NCBI GenBank assembly: GCA_046154125.1
Contig: JBJXEJ010000009.1
Span: 1-64,000, forward strand
Reading direction: 5' to 3'
DNA: 64,000 bases
From: PBB1 sp046154125
GTDB taxonomy: Bacteria; Pseudomonadota; Gammaproteobacteria; Burkholderiales; Burkholderiaceae_C
Part shown: positions 51,207 through 60,827 of the stretch, in pieces
Layout: each line of letters begins with the position of its first letter
Position numbering within the stretch: the stretch's first letter is position 1
The notes under the pieces: generated by a model
What the model saw: only the letters and a program-made list of their open reading frames with translations
Databases searched by the model: none
Told to the model about the DNA's origin: nothing
Translations under genes and position numbers: made by a program

Positions 51207-54200
51207 TCAGGTCGATGCAGGAGCCCGACGCAGGTCCAGCGTGAACGGGAAGTCCGGGTTGCGTTCGTCCTTCGGAACATTCATCGTGCCCGGCGTGTGA
51301 CCGGTACGGAAGAACCGGTTGAGACGCCTTGCCTCGGCCTCGAAGGCATTGATCGGGAAGGTCTCGTAGCTCAGACCGCCCGGGTGAGCGACATGGTACT
51401 GGCAGCCACCCAACGAGCGGTTCATCCAGGTATCCAGCAGGTCGAAGGTCAACGGCGCATGCACGTCGATGGTCGGATGCAGGGCCGACGGGGGATTCCA
51501 GGCCTTGTAGCGCACGCCACCGACAAACTCACCGACCTTGCCGGTCGCCTGCATCGGCACGACCCGCCCATTGCAGGTCAGCACATGACGGTCCCCTACA
51601 AGGCCGGTTGCCTTGAGTTGCACCCGTTCGACAGACGAATCGACATAGCGCGCGGTGCCGCCCGAAGCCCCCTCCTCGCCCATCACGTGCCAAGGCTCGA
51701 GCGCCAGGCGCAATTCGACCTCGACGCCCAGGACAGCGAAATCACCGAGGCGCGGAAACCGGAAATTCAGGTGTGGGGCGAACCACTCGGCCTTCAGCGC
51801 ATAGCCGAAGGCATTCATCTCCTCGATCACATCGCCCAGGTCCTGCCAGATGAAGTGCGGCAGCATGAAGCGATCATGCAGCTCGGTACCCCAACGCTTC
51901 AGGCGCGCCGGGCGGTAAGGTTCCTTCCAGAAACGCGACACCAGCGCGCGCATCAGCAATTGCTGCGTCAAGCTCATGCGGGCGTGCGGCGGCATCTCGA
52001 ACGCACGCATTTCCAGCAGGCCCAGCCTACCGGTCGGGCCGTCCGGCGAGTACAGCTTGTCGATGCAGAACTCGGCGCGGTGGGTGTTGCCCGACACGTC
52101 GATCAGCAGGTTGCGCAGCAGCCGATCGATCAGCCACGGAGGGCAATACTCGCCGTTCTCGCGCGTGACCCGCTGCAGCTCGGCAAAGGCGACCTCGATC
52201 TCGTAGACCGAGTCGTTGCGGGCTTCGTCGACGCGCGGCGCCTGACTGGTCGGCCCGACGAACAGGCCCGAAAACAAGTAGCTGAGCGCCGGGTGGTTGT
52301 GCCAGTAGGCGACCATGCTGGCGAGCAGGTCGGGTCGGCGCAGGAACGGAGAATCGGCCACGGTGGCGCCGCCGAGCACGAAGTGGTTGCCGCCGCCAGT
52401 GCCGGTGTGGCGGCCGTCGACCATGAACTTCTCTGTCGACAAACGGGTTTCGTGCGCGCTTTGATACAGGTGCGTCGTTTGATCGACCAACTCCTCCCAG
52501 CTGTGCGCCGGGTGCACGTTGACCTCGATGACACCGGGGTCGGGCGTCACCCGCAGCGTCGAAAGGCGCGGGTCTTTGGGCGGTTCATAGCCTTCCAGGA
52601 TCACCGGCAGCTTCATCTCGACCGCGGTGTCCTCGATTGCCGCAACGATTTCGAGGTAGTCCTCGAGCGCCGTCATCGGAGGCATGAACAAATACAGCCG
52701 CCCCCCGCGCGGCTCGGCACACAGGGCGGTTCGGGCGATCCACGCGGCTGACTCGAACTTGTCCGGCGCGCGCAGGTTGCCGGCCGGCGCGCTGGCGACC
52801 GACTTGTCGGGGCCTTGCGCAGCGCGCGAGCGTTCGGCGAATCCCGCGGATCCGGCAACGCCGGCTGCCGCGCCCACAGCGCTGCCGTCGGACGGCCCGT
52901 TGCCGTTAGCGCTCGCGAAACGCAGGCGGCGATACGCCGGCAATGGGACGAAGGTCTGGGTCTGGTCCAGCGGTTGCACCCAGGGCATGTCGCCCTCCTT
53001 GGCCCATGGCTGCGAGTCCAGCGGCAGCCGGAAGCCCAACGGCGAATCGCCCGGCACCAGGTAGCAACGCTCGGAACGCAGGAACCACGGCCCGGTGTTC
53101 CAGCGCGGGTGTCCGTTGGTGCCGCGAGCCACCGGCAGTACATGGCCCACCGCCTTGTCGAGCCCCTGGCTGAACACCTTGCGAAGGCGCTCGCGCTCCA
53201 GCGGATCGGACAGGCGCGCGTCGAACGGATCGACGTTGGTCGGCAGCTTTCGCTCGCGCCACAGGTAGTACCAGGTGTCCTCGTACGCAGGGAACACATA
53301 CTTCGGGTCGAGCGCCAGGCGGCGCGCCACACTGCTCAGGAACTTGTGCGCGTGCGCATCGGTGACTTCGTAGTCCTTGTGCTCGCTGGCGAACAGCTCG
53401 GGATGGGTCCACACCGGCTCTCGGTCCTTGCGCCAGTAGAGATTCAGCGACCAGCGCGGCAACTGCTCACCCGGATACCACTTTCCCTGACCGTAATGCA
53501 GCAGGCCGCCGGCGCCGTACTTGAGGCGCAACTTGTCCATCAGGTCGGCGCTCAGCAGTCGCTTGGTCGGCCCCATCGCCTCGGTGTTCCATTCGGCACC
53601 GTCGCGATCATCGACCGAGACGAAAGTGGGTTCGCCGCCTTGCGTCAGCCGCACATCGTTCTTGCGCAGGTCCACATCGACACGGTGTCCCAGCGCTTCG
53701 ATGCCGGCCCATTGCGCATCGGTGTACGGCAGAGTCACGCGCGGGGCTTCCCACACCCGGGTGACGCTCATCTTGTGCTCGAATTCTGTCTCGCAATCAT
53801 CGATGGCACCGCTGACCGGCGCCGCCGACGACGGGTCGGGTGAGCAGGCGAGAGGGATGTGGCCTTCACCGGCCAGCAGACCTGACGTCGGGTCCAGCCC
53901 GATCCATCCAGCGCCCGGCAGGAAGACCTCGCACCACGCGTGCAGGTCGGTGAAGTCGACTTCGGTACCGCTCGGACCGTCAAGCGATTTCACGTCGCTC
54001 TTCAACTGGATCAGGTAGCCCGACACGAAGCGCGCCGCCAAGCCGAGGTGGCGCAGGATCTGCACCAGCAGCCAGCCGGTGTCGCGACACGAGCCGGAGC
54101 CGTTGGTCAGCGTGACCTCGGGCGTCTGCACGCCGGGCTCCATGCGGATCAGGTAGCTGATGTCCTTCTGAAGCCTCTGGTTCAGTTCGACGAGAAAGTC

Positions 54201-54626
54201 ATTGGTGTGCTTCTTCGTGCGCGGAACACTGTCGACGTACTGCTTGAACCGCGGCGTCAGCTCTCCCTTGGCCATGTACGGAGCCAGCTCGGTTGCCAGT
54301 TCGGGCTCGTACTCGAACGGGAAGTTCTCGGCCGACGGTTCGAGGAAGAAATCGAACGGATTGAGCACCGACATCTCGGCAACCAGATCGATCTCGATGC
54401 GGAACGAGGTCGTCTTGTCGGGGAAAACAAGGCGCGCGAGGTAGTTGGACTGCGGATCCTGCTGCCAGTTGATGAAATGCGTGGCGGGCTCCACGCGCAT
54501 CGAATAGCTCAGGATGCGGGTGCGTGAATGCGGCGCCGGACGCAGGCGGACGATCTGCGGACCCAGGTTGATGGGCCGGTCGTACCGGTAATGGGTCACG
54601 TGGTTCAGCGCGACATGGATGGACAT
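51207..54626 (-). CDS. Transglutaminase-like domain fused to DUF2126 amidoligase (module A)
   Basis: A 1139-residue cytoplasmic protein. The N-terminal third is a transglutaminase-like domain with C180 in SGSCRDTGW, H229 in DLHAWCEVF and D245 in LDPTSG. From about residue 300 onward is DUF2126, annotated in Pfam as a putative amidoligase, with a GGGNHFVLGGAT segment and LRLALEPWHVMGEE near the end. Between them is a Ser/Ala-rich linker near residue 600. The start follows the alpha-E stop by two bases. It likely forms or hydrolyses an isopeptide-type bond; substrate unknown. Confidence 0.88.
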   Translation of the reverse strand: MSIHVALNHVTHYRYDRPINLGPQIVRLRPAPHSRTRILSYSMRVEPATHFINWQQDPQSNYLARLVFPDKTTSFRIEIDLVAEMSVLNPFDFFLEPSAENFPFEYEPELATELAPYMAKGELTPRFKQYVDSVPRTKKHTNDFLVELNQRLQKDISYLIRMEPGVQTPEVTLTNGSGSCRDTGWLLVQILRHLGLAARFVSGYLIQLKSDVKSLDGPSGTEVDFTDLHAWCEVFLPGAGWIGLDPTSGLLAGEGHIPLACSPDPSSAAPVSGAIDDCETEFEHKMSVTRVWEAPRVTLPYTDAQWAGIEALGHRVDVDLRKNDVRLTQGGEPTFVSVDDRDGAEWNTEAMGPTKRLLSADLMDKLRLKYGAGGLLHYGQGKWYPGEQLPRWSLNLYWRKDREPVWTHPELFASEHKDYEVTDAHAHKFLSSVARRLALDPKYVFPAYEDTWYYLWRERKLPTNVDPFDARLSDPLERERLRKVFSQGLDKAVGHVLPVARGTNGHPRWNTGPWFLRSERCYLVPGDSPLGFRLPLDSQPWAKEGDMPWVQPLDQTQTFVPLPAYRRLRFASANGNGPSDGSAVGAAAGVAGSAGFAERSRAAQGPDKSVASAPAGNLRAPDKFESAAWIARTALCAEPRGGRLYLFMPPMTALEDYLEIVAAIEDTAVEMKLPVILEGYEPPKDPRLSTLRVTPDPGVIEVNVHPAHSWEELVDQTTHLYQSAHETRLSTEKFMVDGRHTGTGGGNHFVLGGATVADSPFLRRPDLLASMVAYWHNHPALSYLFSGLFVGPTSQAPRVDEARNDSVYEIEVAFAELQRVTRENGEYCPPWLIDRLLRNLLIDVSGNTHRAEFCIDKLYSPDGPTGRLGLLEMRAFEMPPHARMSLTQQLLMRALVSRFWKEPYRPARLKRWGTELHDRFMLPHFIWQDLGDVIEEMNAFGYALKAEWFAPHLNFRFPRLGDFAVLGVEVELRLALEPWHVMGEEGASGGTARYVDSSVERVQLKATGLVGDRHVLTCNGRVVPMQATGKVGEFVGGVRYKAWNPPSALHPTIDVHAPLTFDLLDTWMNRSLGGCQYHVAHPGGLSYETFPINAFEAEARRLNRFFRTGHTPGTMNVPKDERNPDFPFTLDLRRAPAST

Positions 54627-54628
54627 TC

Positions 54629-55666
54629 TCAGGACTCCACTGGAACGAGAAAGTCACGGCTGATGCCCACGCCGAGCGTTCCCACGCGTTCCAAAAACTG
54701 TGTCAGGTAAGCGTGCAGACCGGTCGACAGGATCTCGTCGATGCGGCCATATTGAAGGTCGGCCCGCAGGCGGCCGGCGCGGCGCAACGTTTCGCTCGAT
54801 TGCTCGTTGGCGATCATGGTCAGGTTGGACAACACCTCCTGGGTACAAGCGGCCAGCGAACGCGGCATGTCGGGCCGCAGGATCAGCAACTCGGCCACCT
54901 TCTCGGGCCGGATCACGTTGCGATAGACCTTGCGGTAGACCTCGAATCCAGAGACCGACCGCAGGATCGCGGACCAATGATAGAAATCGTATTCGACATC
55001 GCGACCATTTCGCGGGGCACTTCCCTGGGACTGGCTCATCCCGTCGACTGCTGTCTCACTCGCTGTCGCCGGCGACCCCATGCCGTTCGGACCACCGAAG
55101 AATTCGCTCTGGACCGCGTGAAACTTGACGTCCAGCAGTCGCGCCGTGTTGTCCGCACGTTCGAGAAAACTGCCGATGCGCAGGAAATGGAACGCCTCGT
55201 CCTGCAGCATCGTGCCCACCGTCACGCCGCGCGACAGGTGCGATCGGAATTTCACCCATTCGAACGCGGTGCCGGGATCCTTCAGGAAAGCCCCGCTGGT
55301 GACCATGCGCTGGAATTCGAGCCAGGTCTGGTTCTGCGTTTCCCAAACCTCGGTAGTCAACGTTCCGCGTACGGCACGGGCATTTTCACGCGCGGCCATC
55401 AGGCAGTTGCGGATGCTCGAGCCGTTCTCCGGGTCACTGACCATGTACTCCATCACGCTGCGGGCGGTGACCTTGCCGTAGCGCGAGGCGAAATCGCCGG
55501 TCAGCTCGGAGATGCTCAGCAGGCCCTTCCAGCCCTGCTCGGCCGCATCGGCGGATTGCGGCAGCAATGACGTCTGGTAGTTGACGTCCAGCATGCGCGC
55601 GGTGTTCTCGGCCCGCTCCATGTAGCGGGCCATCCAGAAAAGGTGATCGGCGGTACGTGAAAGCAT
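54629..55666 (-). CDS. Alpha-E domain protein (module A)
   Basis: A 345-residue, mostly helical alpha-E protein. It starts MLSRTADHLFWMARYMER, the family signature, and has the paired SFLERADNTARLLDVKF element near residue 177, which suggests an internal repeat. GGAGG sits six bases before the ATG. No catalytic residues are known for the family, which travels with circularly permuted ATP-grasp ligases. It begins one base after the ATP-grasp stop and has a paralogous copy in the C-terminal half of the fusion at 48584. Confidence 0.9.
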   Translation of the reverse strand: MLSRTADHLFWMARYMERAENTARMLDVNYQTSLLPQSADAAEQGWKGLLSISELTGDFASRYGKVTARSVMEYMVSDPENGSSIRNCLMAARENARAVRGTLTTEVWETQNQTWLEFQRMVTSGAFLKDPGTAFEWVKFRSHLSRGVTVGTMLQDEAFHFLRIGSFLERADNTARLLDVKFHAVQSEFFGGPNGMGSPATASETAVDGMSQSQGSAPRNGRDVEYDFYHWSAILRSVSGFEVYRKVYRNVIRPEKVAELLILRPDMPRSLAACTQEVLSNLTMIANEQSSETLRRAGRLRADLQYGRIDEILSTGLHAYLTQFLERVGTLGVGISRDFLVPVES

Positions 55667-55667
55667 G

Positions 55668-57104
55668 TCAGTCCTCCAGCACCCAGGTGTCCTTGGTGCC
55701 ACCACCCTGGGACGAATTGACGACCAGAGAGCCCTCCTTCAGCGCCACGCGGGTGAGCCCGCCGGGCACCATCTGCACGGTCTTGCCGCTGAGCACGAAG
55801 GGACGAAGGTCGATGTGACGCGGAGCGATGCCCGACTCGACGAAGGTCGGGCAGGTCGACAGCGCGAGCGTCGGCTGCGCGATGTAGCCAGAGGGGTTGG
55901 CCTCGAGCACCGCACGAAATTCGGCGATCTCGGCCTTGGTCGAAGCCGGCCCGACCAGCATCCCGTAGCCGCCCGCGCCGTGGACCTCCTTCACCACCAG
56001 TTCCGACAGGTGTGCGAGCACGTATTTCAGGTCTTCTGGCTCACGACAGAGATGCGTCGGCACGTTGTTCAGGATGGGCTTCTCACCCAGGTAGAACTCG
56101 ATCATCTTCGGCACATAGGGGTAGATCGACTTGTCGTCGGCCACGCCAGTCCCGATCGCGTTCGACAGCGTGACGTTGCCGGCCCGGTAGGCACCGAGAA
56201 GCCCCGCGCAGCCGAGCGTCGAATCCTCGCGGAAAACCGTCGGGTCGAGGAAATCGTCGTCCACCCGGCGGTAGATCACGTCGACCCGCTTCGGTCCCTG
56301 CGTCGTGCGCATGTAGACGAAGTTGTCCTTGACGAACAGGTCCTGCCCCTCGACCAGCTCGATGCCCATCTGCTGTGCCAGAAAGGCATGCTCGAAGTAC
56401 GCGCTGTTGTACATGCCCGGCGTCAGAACGACCACTGTCGGCTCGTTGACCGAGGCCGGCGCCACGGCGCGCAGCGTCTCGAGCAACATGTCGGGGTAAT
56501 GCGCGACCGGCTCGACGCGATGCTGACTGAACAGCTCCGGAAACAGCCGCATCATCATCTTGCGGTTCTCGAGCATGTAGCTGACGCCGCTCGGCACCCG
56601 AAGGTTGTCCTCGAGCACGTAGTAGCTGCCGCTGCCATCGGCATTGCCCGCGCGAACGATGTCGATGCCGGAGATGTGCGAATAGACGCCGAACGGCACA
56701 TCGACGCCCATCATCTCGGGCCGGAACTGCGCGTTCTTGAAGATCTGATCGCCGGGAACGATGCCGGCGCGGATGATGTCCTGACCGTGATAGACGTCGT
56801 GGATGAACCGGTTCAGGGCCACGACGCGCTGACGCAGGCCTTTTTCCATGTCGACCCACTCGTGCGCCGGGATGACCCGCGGAATCAGGTCGAAGGGAAT
56901 CAGGCGCTCGGTGCCCGAGCCGTCCTCGTCCTTCGCGCCGTACACCGCGAACGTGATGCCGACGCGACGGAAGATCATCTCCGCTTCTTCGCGGCGCGAC
57001 TTCATCACATCGCCGGGTTGCTGTGCCAGCCACTGCTCGTAGCCACGGTAGTGCTCCCGCACCTGGGTGCTGGAGGCTTGCATCTCGTCAAAGCTCGATC
57101 TCAT
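55668..57104 (-). CDS. Circularly permuted type 2 ATP-grasp protein (module A)
   Basis: A 478-residue ATP-grasp ligase with permuted topology. Signature pieces are VVLTPGMYNSAYFEHAFLA near residue 220, RRVDDDFLDP near residue 272 and the C-terminal GGGTKDTWVLED. The family is predicted to ligate amino acids or peptides. Start choice: AGGAG lies eight bases before the ATG at 57104; an ATG at 57110 (two bases after it) and a GTG at 57113 are less favourable. It heads the module A operon: ATP-grasp, alpha-E, transglutaminase/DUF2126. Confidence 0.9.
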   Translation of the reverse strand: MRSSFDEMQASSTQVREHYRGYEQWLAQQPGDVMKSRREEAEMIFRRVGITFAVYGAKDEDGSGTERLIPFDLIPRVIPAHEWVDMEKGLRQRVVALNRFIHDVYHGQDIIRAGIVPGDQIFKNAQFRPEMMGVDVPFGVYSHISGIDIVRAGNADGSGSYYVLEDNLRVPSGVSYMLENRKMMMRLFPELFSQHRVEPVAHYPDMLLETLRAVAPASVNEPTVVVLTPGMYNSAYFEHAFLAQQMGIELVEGQDLFVKDNFVYMRTTQGPKRVDVIYRRVDDDFLDPTVFREDSTLGCAGLLGAYRAGNVTLSNAIGTGVADDKSIYPYVPKMIEFYLGEKPILNNVPTHLCREPEDLKYVLAHLSELVVKEVHGAGGYGMLVGPASTKAEIAEFRAVLEANPSGYIAQPTLALSTCPTFVESGIAPRHIDLRPFVLSGKTVQMVPGGLTRVALKEGSLVVNSSQGGGTKDTWVLED

Positions 57105-57216
57105 CGGCATCACTCCTCAATCACAGGGAAGCAAATTCCAGGCCACTAGGACCTGAGTGCGGGTCTGGAACAGCGGGGTGGAGCGCGGCACGCAGGGCAC
57201 GAGACCCCTCAGTGCA

Positions 57217-57243
57217 TGGACCGCTTCGGCACGACGCGGTCCA
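57217..57243. other. Eight-bp perfect hairpin downstream of comEC
   Basis: TGGACCGC and GCGGTCCA around an 11-nt loop, between the comEC stop and the start of the ATP-grasp gene. No T-tract follows on the minus strand, so it is at most a weak terminator or RNA 3' stabiliser. Confidence 0.35.
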
Positions 57244-57268
57244 CCTCGATCATGCGCGCATCTTCGGC

Positions 57269-59755
57269 TCACTGAGATTTTTCGGCTTGCCAATGCCAGT
57301 AGCGACGGGCTTCTGCGCGTTCGCAATGGCTGCGCAGACCGGCAGCTCGCGACGCGCTGTGCCACGTCCACGCGCCGCAGCTCGGGCTGTCGACGATGGC
57401 AATGTCGCGCTCGCGATATCGCGCGAGCACGTCGGCAGCCGGGTGGCCGTAGCGGTTGAGATGTCCCGACTGGAAGATGGCGACCCGGGGAGCCACCGCG
57501 TCTAGGAAGGCGGCTGACGACGAGGTCTTGCTGCCGTGATGCGGAACCAGCAGCACGTCGCTGGGCAGCGCATCGCGGCGCTCGCGCAGCAGCCGGATCT
57601 CCTGCTCCCGCTCGATGTCGCCGGTCAGCAGCGCGCTCGCATCGTCGCCCTGGACGCGCAACACGCACGACATCGCATTCGAGCGCAGCGCCGCGTCGTA
57701 GTCGACGGGGGCCGGATGCAGCACCTCGAAGAACACACCGTCCCACTCCCAGCGCTGACCGGCCACGCACCGTTGCGTCGGCAGTCCGCGCATTTGCGCT
57801 TCGAGCCTCAGTGGGTGCAGGTCTTCGATCGAACTCGACACCTCGCCGATCGGCAGGTTGCGCAGCAGGGCAGGCGCACCCCCGACGTGATCGGTGTCGC
57901 GATGGCTGAGCACCAGGGTATCGATGCGGTGATCGCCCCTCGATCGCAACAGCGGCAGCAGCACGCGCTGGCCGGCATCGAAGTCGGGTGAATATTGCGG
58001 GCCGCTGTCGTACATCAGCACGTGGCGGCGAGTGCGCACGATCACGGCCGTGCCCTGCCCCACGTCGGCAGCCACCAGCTCGAACTGACCCACCGCCGGG
58101 AGCTCGCGAGCCGGCAGAAGCAAGGGCAACACCAGCGGAACGGCCAGCGCACGGACCCGCCACGGCAACGGCATCACCAGCCAGGCGGCTGCAAGCAACC
58201 CCGCGATCTGAGCCCACCAGGGAGCGACGCCAGTCGACCAGACCGCGGCAGGCGCTTGCGCCAGCCAGCCGAGCGACGCGCACAGCAGCGTCACGGCCCA
58301 CGCGCCCGCCGTCCACAACGGAGCTGCAAAGCTGCCCAGCAGCGCCAGCGGCGTGATGACCAGCGTGATCAGCGGTATGGCGATCAGGTTCGCCGCGAAC
58401 CCGATCAGCGACAGCTGCTGGAAGCACACCAGCGTGAGCGGCGCCAGACCGAGGGTGGCAATCCACTGGGTGCGCACGCCTGCGGACACCCAGCCCCGCA
58501 GAGCCTTGACGAACACGCGCAGGCGCGCTGTCGCCGTCGGTGACGTGACGTCAGGATCACCCGATCTGCCCGGCACCGACTCGGCCTTCGCGCTCCCGGA
58601 CAGCAACAGCAAGCCCACGGCAGCGAACGACAACCAGAATCCGGGCTGCAGCAACGCCCACGGATCGATCACGGTCACCACAGTGGCGGCTGCCAGCAGC
58701 ACCAACGGCCAAGGCCAGCGCACTGCGGCGCCGCGCAGCAGGCACACGGCACCAAGCATCCAGACCGTGCGCTGAGACGGAACGCCCCAGCCGGAAAACA
58801 CCGCGTACACGAAAGCCGCCGCAAAGCCACCCCACCGCGCCGCAGTCGGCGCGGCGACCCACAGCATCGCGCGCTGACTTTGACGCCACATGGCGCCGAT
58901 CACCACACCGGCCAACCACGAGAACATCGTGATGTGAAGGCCGCTGATCGAGACGAGATGGGCGATGCCAGCGCGCCGAAACAGATCCCAGTCGTCACGC
59001 TCGATCGACGACTGGTCGCCGACCGCGAGTGCCGACAGCACACCGGCAGCGCGGCGATCCACCACGGTGGCCTCGATGGCATCGCGCACGTGCTGTCGCA
59101 AACGCTCGATCGGATGCGCAACTGCAAGGTCGAGCAACCGGGGCACTGGCGTCTCGCGCACCGAGCCCGTCGCACGCACGCCTTCTTCGAACCACCGCAG
59201 TTCCTGGTCGAAGCCCTGCGGGTTCGACAACCCGTGCGGTCGGCGCAACCGCACCGTGAAGCGCCAGCGCTGCCCGGCGCCCAGTTCGAGTTGCGCGGCG
59301 GTCAGCGGCGCCTCATCCTGAAAGCCCGTGTACCAGCCCAGCGACACGACTGCGGGCACCACCGGCGACCGCCCGTCCTGGGTGGCTGCATCGACCTCGA
59401 AACGAAACCGCAACCCGTTAGGCGACCGTTGAGGCAGGCCTGCGACCACTCCGGTGATCTGCACGTCACGACCCTCGAGCGCGGCCGGCAGGGAGTCGGC
59501 CTGGCGAATCGCCGCCCGTCCTCCAGTGACCCCAAACGCGAGAATCACCAGCCCGAGCGCGACGATCAGGGTGCGCCTTCCGGCGAGTGCGGCAAGCGCC
59601 AACAACATCCCGAGGGCTGAACAAACGACGTACGACAGCGGAGCTTGCAGCGTTGCTTCGCGCAACTGAAGAGCAGCGCCCAGGGGCCACGCGGCCCCCA
59701 GCAACGCCAGTCGCCAGCCGGTGTACACGGCATCGGCAGGACGGAGGGGAGCCAT
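57269..59755 (-). CDS. comEC: DNA internalisation channel ComEC/Rec2
   Basis: An 828-residue ComEC that carries DNA across the inner membrane in natural transformation. An N-terminal DUF4131-like region with helices is followed by a competence domain with LVSISGLHITMFSWL near residue 270 and many helices. The C-terminal metallo-beta-lactamase-like nuclease domain has HRDTDH (618-623) and VPHHGS. comEA and other competence genes are not in this window. It stands divergent from the RidA gene. Confidence 0.93.
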   Translation of the reverse strand: MAPLRPADAVYTGWRLALLGAAWPLGAALQLREATLQAPLSYVVCSALGMLLALAALAGRRTLIVALGLVILAFGVTGGRAAIRQADSLPAALEGRDVQITGVVAGLPQRSPNGLRFRFEVDAATQDGRSPVVPAVVSLGWYTGFQDEAPLTAAQLELGAGQRWRFTVRLRRPHGLSNPQGFDQELRWFEEGVRATGSVRETPVPRLLDLAVAHPIERLRQHVRDAIEATVVDRRAAGVLSALAVGDQSSIERDDWDLFRRAGIAHLVSISGLHITMFSWLAGVVIGAMWRQSQRAMLWVAAPTAARWGGFAAAFVYAVFSGWGVPSQRTVWMLGAVCLLRGAAVRWPWPLVLLAAATVVTVIDPWALLQPGFWLSFAAVGLLLLSGSAKAESVPGRSGDPDVTSPTATARLRVFVKALRGWVSAGVRTQWIATLGLAPLTLVCFQQLSLIGFAANLIAIPLITLVITPLALLGSFAAPLWTAGAWAVTLLCASLGWLAQAPAAVWSTGVAPWWAQIAGLLAAAWLVMPLPWRVRALAVPLVLPLLLPARELPAVGQFELVAADVGQGTAVIVRTRRHVLMYDSGPQYSPDFDAGQRVLLPLLRSRGDHRIDTLVLSHRDTDHVGGAPALLRNLPIGEVSSSIEDLHPLRLEAQMRGLPTQRCVAGQRWEWDGVFFEVLHPAPVDYDAALRSNAMSCVLRVQGDDASALLTGDIEREQEIRLLRERRDALPSDVLLVPHHGSKTSSSAAFLDAVAPRVAIFQSGHLNRYGHPAADVLARYRERDIAIVDSPSCGAWTWHSASRAAGLRSHCERAEARRYWHWQAEKSQ

Positions 59756-59809
59756 GCGCCGCAGTGTAGGATTTGAAGCTAACTGTCAACGCTGTCGGAA
59801 CACCCCCCA

Positions 59810-60277
59810 ATGACTGCATCCTCCTCTGTGTACGACCGCCTGAAGGAGCTGGGTATCGAGCTGCCTCCGGTGGCCATCCCGGCTGCCGCCTATCTGCCTT
59901 TTGTGCGCACCGGCAACCTGGTGTTCCTATCCGGCCACATCGCCAAGCGCGACGGCAAGCCGTGGGTCGGCCAGCTGGGGCTGAACATGGATACGGCCAC
60001 CGGCAAACAGGCAGCGCGCGCCGTCGCGATCGACCTGCTCGGCACGCTGAATGCGGCCATCGGCGACCTGAACCAGGTCGAACGCATCGTCAAGGTGATG
60101 AGCCTCGTCAACAGCACGGGTTCGTACACCGAACAGCACCTGGTCACCAATGGCTGCTCCGAGCTGCTTGGCGAGGTGTTCGGCGCGAAGGGACAGCATG
60201 CACGCAGCGCATTCGGCGTTGCCCAGATCCCGCTGGGTGCCTGTGTCGAAATCGAGTTGATCGTTCAGGTGGCTTGA
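59810..60277 (+). CDS. RidA/YjgF family protein
   Basis: A 155-residue member of the RidA superfamily. The arginine in the HARSAFG segment (R132) corresponds to the catalytic Arg of active RidA enzymes that hydrolyse 2-aminoacrylate and related enamines/imines. It has an N-terminal extension of about 25 residues compared with E. coli RidA, placing it in a longer subgroup whose activity is less known. dsbB follows at once: its start lies three bases after this stop. Confidence 0.88.
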   Translation: MTASSSVYDRLKELGIELPPVAIPAAAYLPFVRTGNLVFLSGHIAKRDGKPWVGQLGLNMDTATGKQAARAVAIDLLGTLNAAIGDLNQVERIVKVMSLVNSTGSYTEQHLVTNGCSELLGEVFGAKGQHARSAFGVAQIPLGACVEIELIVQVA

Positions 60278-60279
60278 CG

Positions 60280-60783
60280 GTGGGAACCTCTTCATCGAAC
60301 TCAGGCGCGACCCGGCTGCTGCTGGCGATGGCGGTGGCCTGCGTCGGCGCGGTGGCCGGAGCTCTGGTGTCGCAGCACGTGTTCGACATGCAGCCCTGCC
60401 CCTGGTGCATCCTGCAGCGTGTCATCTACCTCGCGATCGCCGCGCTGTGCCTGATCGGTGCAGCATGGTCCGCCGTCGTCGCACGTCGCGGCATCGGCGT
60501 GCTGACGCTGCTGCTGTCACTCGGCGGTGCGGCGTCGGCGCTGTACCAGGATCTGGTGGCATCGAAGTCCACATCGTGCAACCTGACCTTTGCGGACAAG
60601 GTGATCAGCGCCCTGGGCCTGGACGGCGCATTCCCGCCGCTGCTGCAGGTCACCGCCAACTGCTCCGATGCCGCAGTGAAGTTGCTCGGCATCCAGTACG
60701 CGTACTGGAGCCTGGCGTTGTTCGTCATGCTGGCGGCGGCATCGGTCAGGGTGGTGGCGAGCAGGCCGCGCCGACGGTATTGA
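60280..60783 (+). CDS. dsbB: Disulfide bond formation protein DsbB
   Basis: A 167-residue inner-membrane quinone reductase of the DsbB family with four helices. The two disulfide pairs are C40/C43 (PCPWC) and C100/C128 in the second periplasmic loop. It reoxidises DsbA and passes electrons to ubiquinone. The GTG start at 60280 has AGGTGG about seven bases upstream. A TTG at 60274 overlapping the ridA-type stop (TTGA) is an alternative. dsbA is not adjacent. Confidence 0.9.
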   Translation: MGTSSSNSGATRLLLAMAVACVGAVAGALVSQHVFDMQPCPWCILQRVIYLAIAALCLIGAAWSAVVARRGIGVLTLLLSLGGAASALYQDLVASKSTSCNLTFADKVISALGLDGAFPPLLQVTANCSDAAVKLLGIQYAYWSLALFVMLAAASVRVVASRPRRRY

Positions 60784-60827
60784 TTCACCATCCGCCGGCA
60801 GACCCGAGCGACCCGACCGGACCTGCA

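Noticed and set aside
55665..57149. 494-residue plus-strand frame opposite the ATP-grasp gene
   Set aside because: Same reason: no ribosome site, no motif, full overlap with a recognised gene.
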